Positions 39,984-40,132 of a stretch of DNA of 40,132 nt are shown here, one piece after another. Position 1 is the first letter of the stretch; each line of letters begins with the position of its first letter. This DNA comes from Clostridia bacterium (GTDB lineage: Bacteria; Bacillota; Clostridia; Christensenellales; Aristaeellaceae). A program made the position numbers and the translations under genes. A model generated the notes under the pieces. The model ran no database searches. It had not been told where the DNA came from and worked only from the letters and a program-made list of their open reading frames with translations. Location of the stretch: assembly GCA_017521565.1 (NCBI GenBank), contig JAFXCE010000072.1:1-40132 (forward strand), given 5' to 3'.

Positions 39984-40132
39984 AGATGATCAGCCTGTCC
40001 GTAATCTGATTACGACGACACTGAAAGCGCATGATTACCGCTACATCACTGCTGCCAATGGCGAAACGGCAGTGATAGAAGCGGCTTCGCATAATCCGGA
40101 TATGATTTTGTTGGATTTAGGGCTTCCGGATA
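39955..40132 (+). CDS. KdpE-like response regulator, 3' end beyond window
   Basis: The first 59 residues of a response regulator: VLIVEDD (acidic pocket, Asp11-Asp12) and ILLDLGLPD with the phosphoacceptor Asp54, which marks the receiver domain. ATG at 39955 follows GGAGG and lies inside the end of the kinase gene, a 29-base overlap that shows tight coupling. The family (OmpR/KdpE) is inferred from the partner; the DNA-binding domain lies outside the window. Confidence 0.85.
   Translation, partial: MNPYLVLIVEDDQPVRNLITTTLKAHDYRYITAANGETAVIEAASHNPDMILLDLGLPD

Overview
The window reads as chromosome of a Gram-positive, endospore-forming member of the Clostridia with fairly high GC. A SpoIIE phosphatase, the tilS-hpt-ftsH order known from Bacillus/Clostridium, a class III fructose-bisphosphatase, a collagen-like repeat protein, TTG/GTG starts and strong AGGAGG ribosome-binding sites all fit. 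The species cannot be named from the sequence alone.

Layout. 1-393: 3' end of a collagen-like (Gly-X-Y) protein and its terminator. 458-6444 (minus): a tightly packed run pepF > 111-aa protein > 299-aa membrane protein > HAD-thymidylate kinase fusion > mnmA > DUF5662 protein, with ATGA/TGATG overlaps that suggest one coupled operon. 6473-6612: hairpin-rich repeat. 6615-15004 (minus): DUF711 + ACT protein pair, HAD phosphatase, fbp, RidA, VanW-domain protein, PHP phosphoesterase and a DapL-like aminotransferase. 15080-21228 (minus): spoIIE, then tilS-hpt-ftsH from its own promoter. 21392-25407: rmuC, a plus-strand membrane-anchored protein with an internal repeat, a 51-aa protein and glnA. 25587-26134: a broken beta-lactamase-like gene. 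26260-33755: a carbohydrate-uptake locus with a TRAP transporter (dctP, dctQ, dctM), a GH31 glycosidase with its own promoter and terminator-bearing leader, a YcxB-like membrane protein and a divergent AraC regulator. 33802-34827: an AAC(3)-family acetyltransferase and small unknown genes.

34947-35657 is a scar of mobile DNA. It holds the C-terminus of a tyrosine recombinase on the plus strand and the 3' half of a tRNA-Pro(GGG) on the minus strand (a typical attachment site), with hairpins and short direct repeats. From about 35.5 kb the base composition is visibly more AT-rich. This last part encodes potassium uptake: a KtrB/TrkH channel, a KtrA/TrkA gating subunit, a one-helix small protein, a KdpD-like histidine kinase lacking the classical KdpD sensor domain, and the start of its response regulator.

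The most interesting items are the HAD-thymidylate kinase fusion, the recombinase/tRNA-Pro scar, the terminator-containing leader of the GH31 gene in a TRAP locus, the KtrAB + truncated KdpD/KdpE cluster with its small membrane protein, and a perfect-consensus promoter pointing antisense into a membrane-protein gene. I did not find a CRISPR array, a complete insertion sequence, an rRNA or a complete tRNA. Starts were chosen by ribosome-binding site where several were possible.
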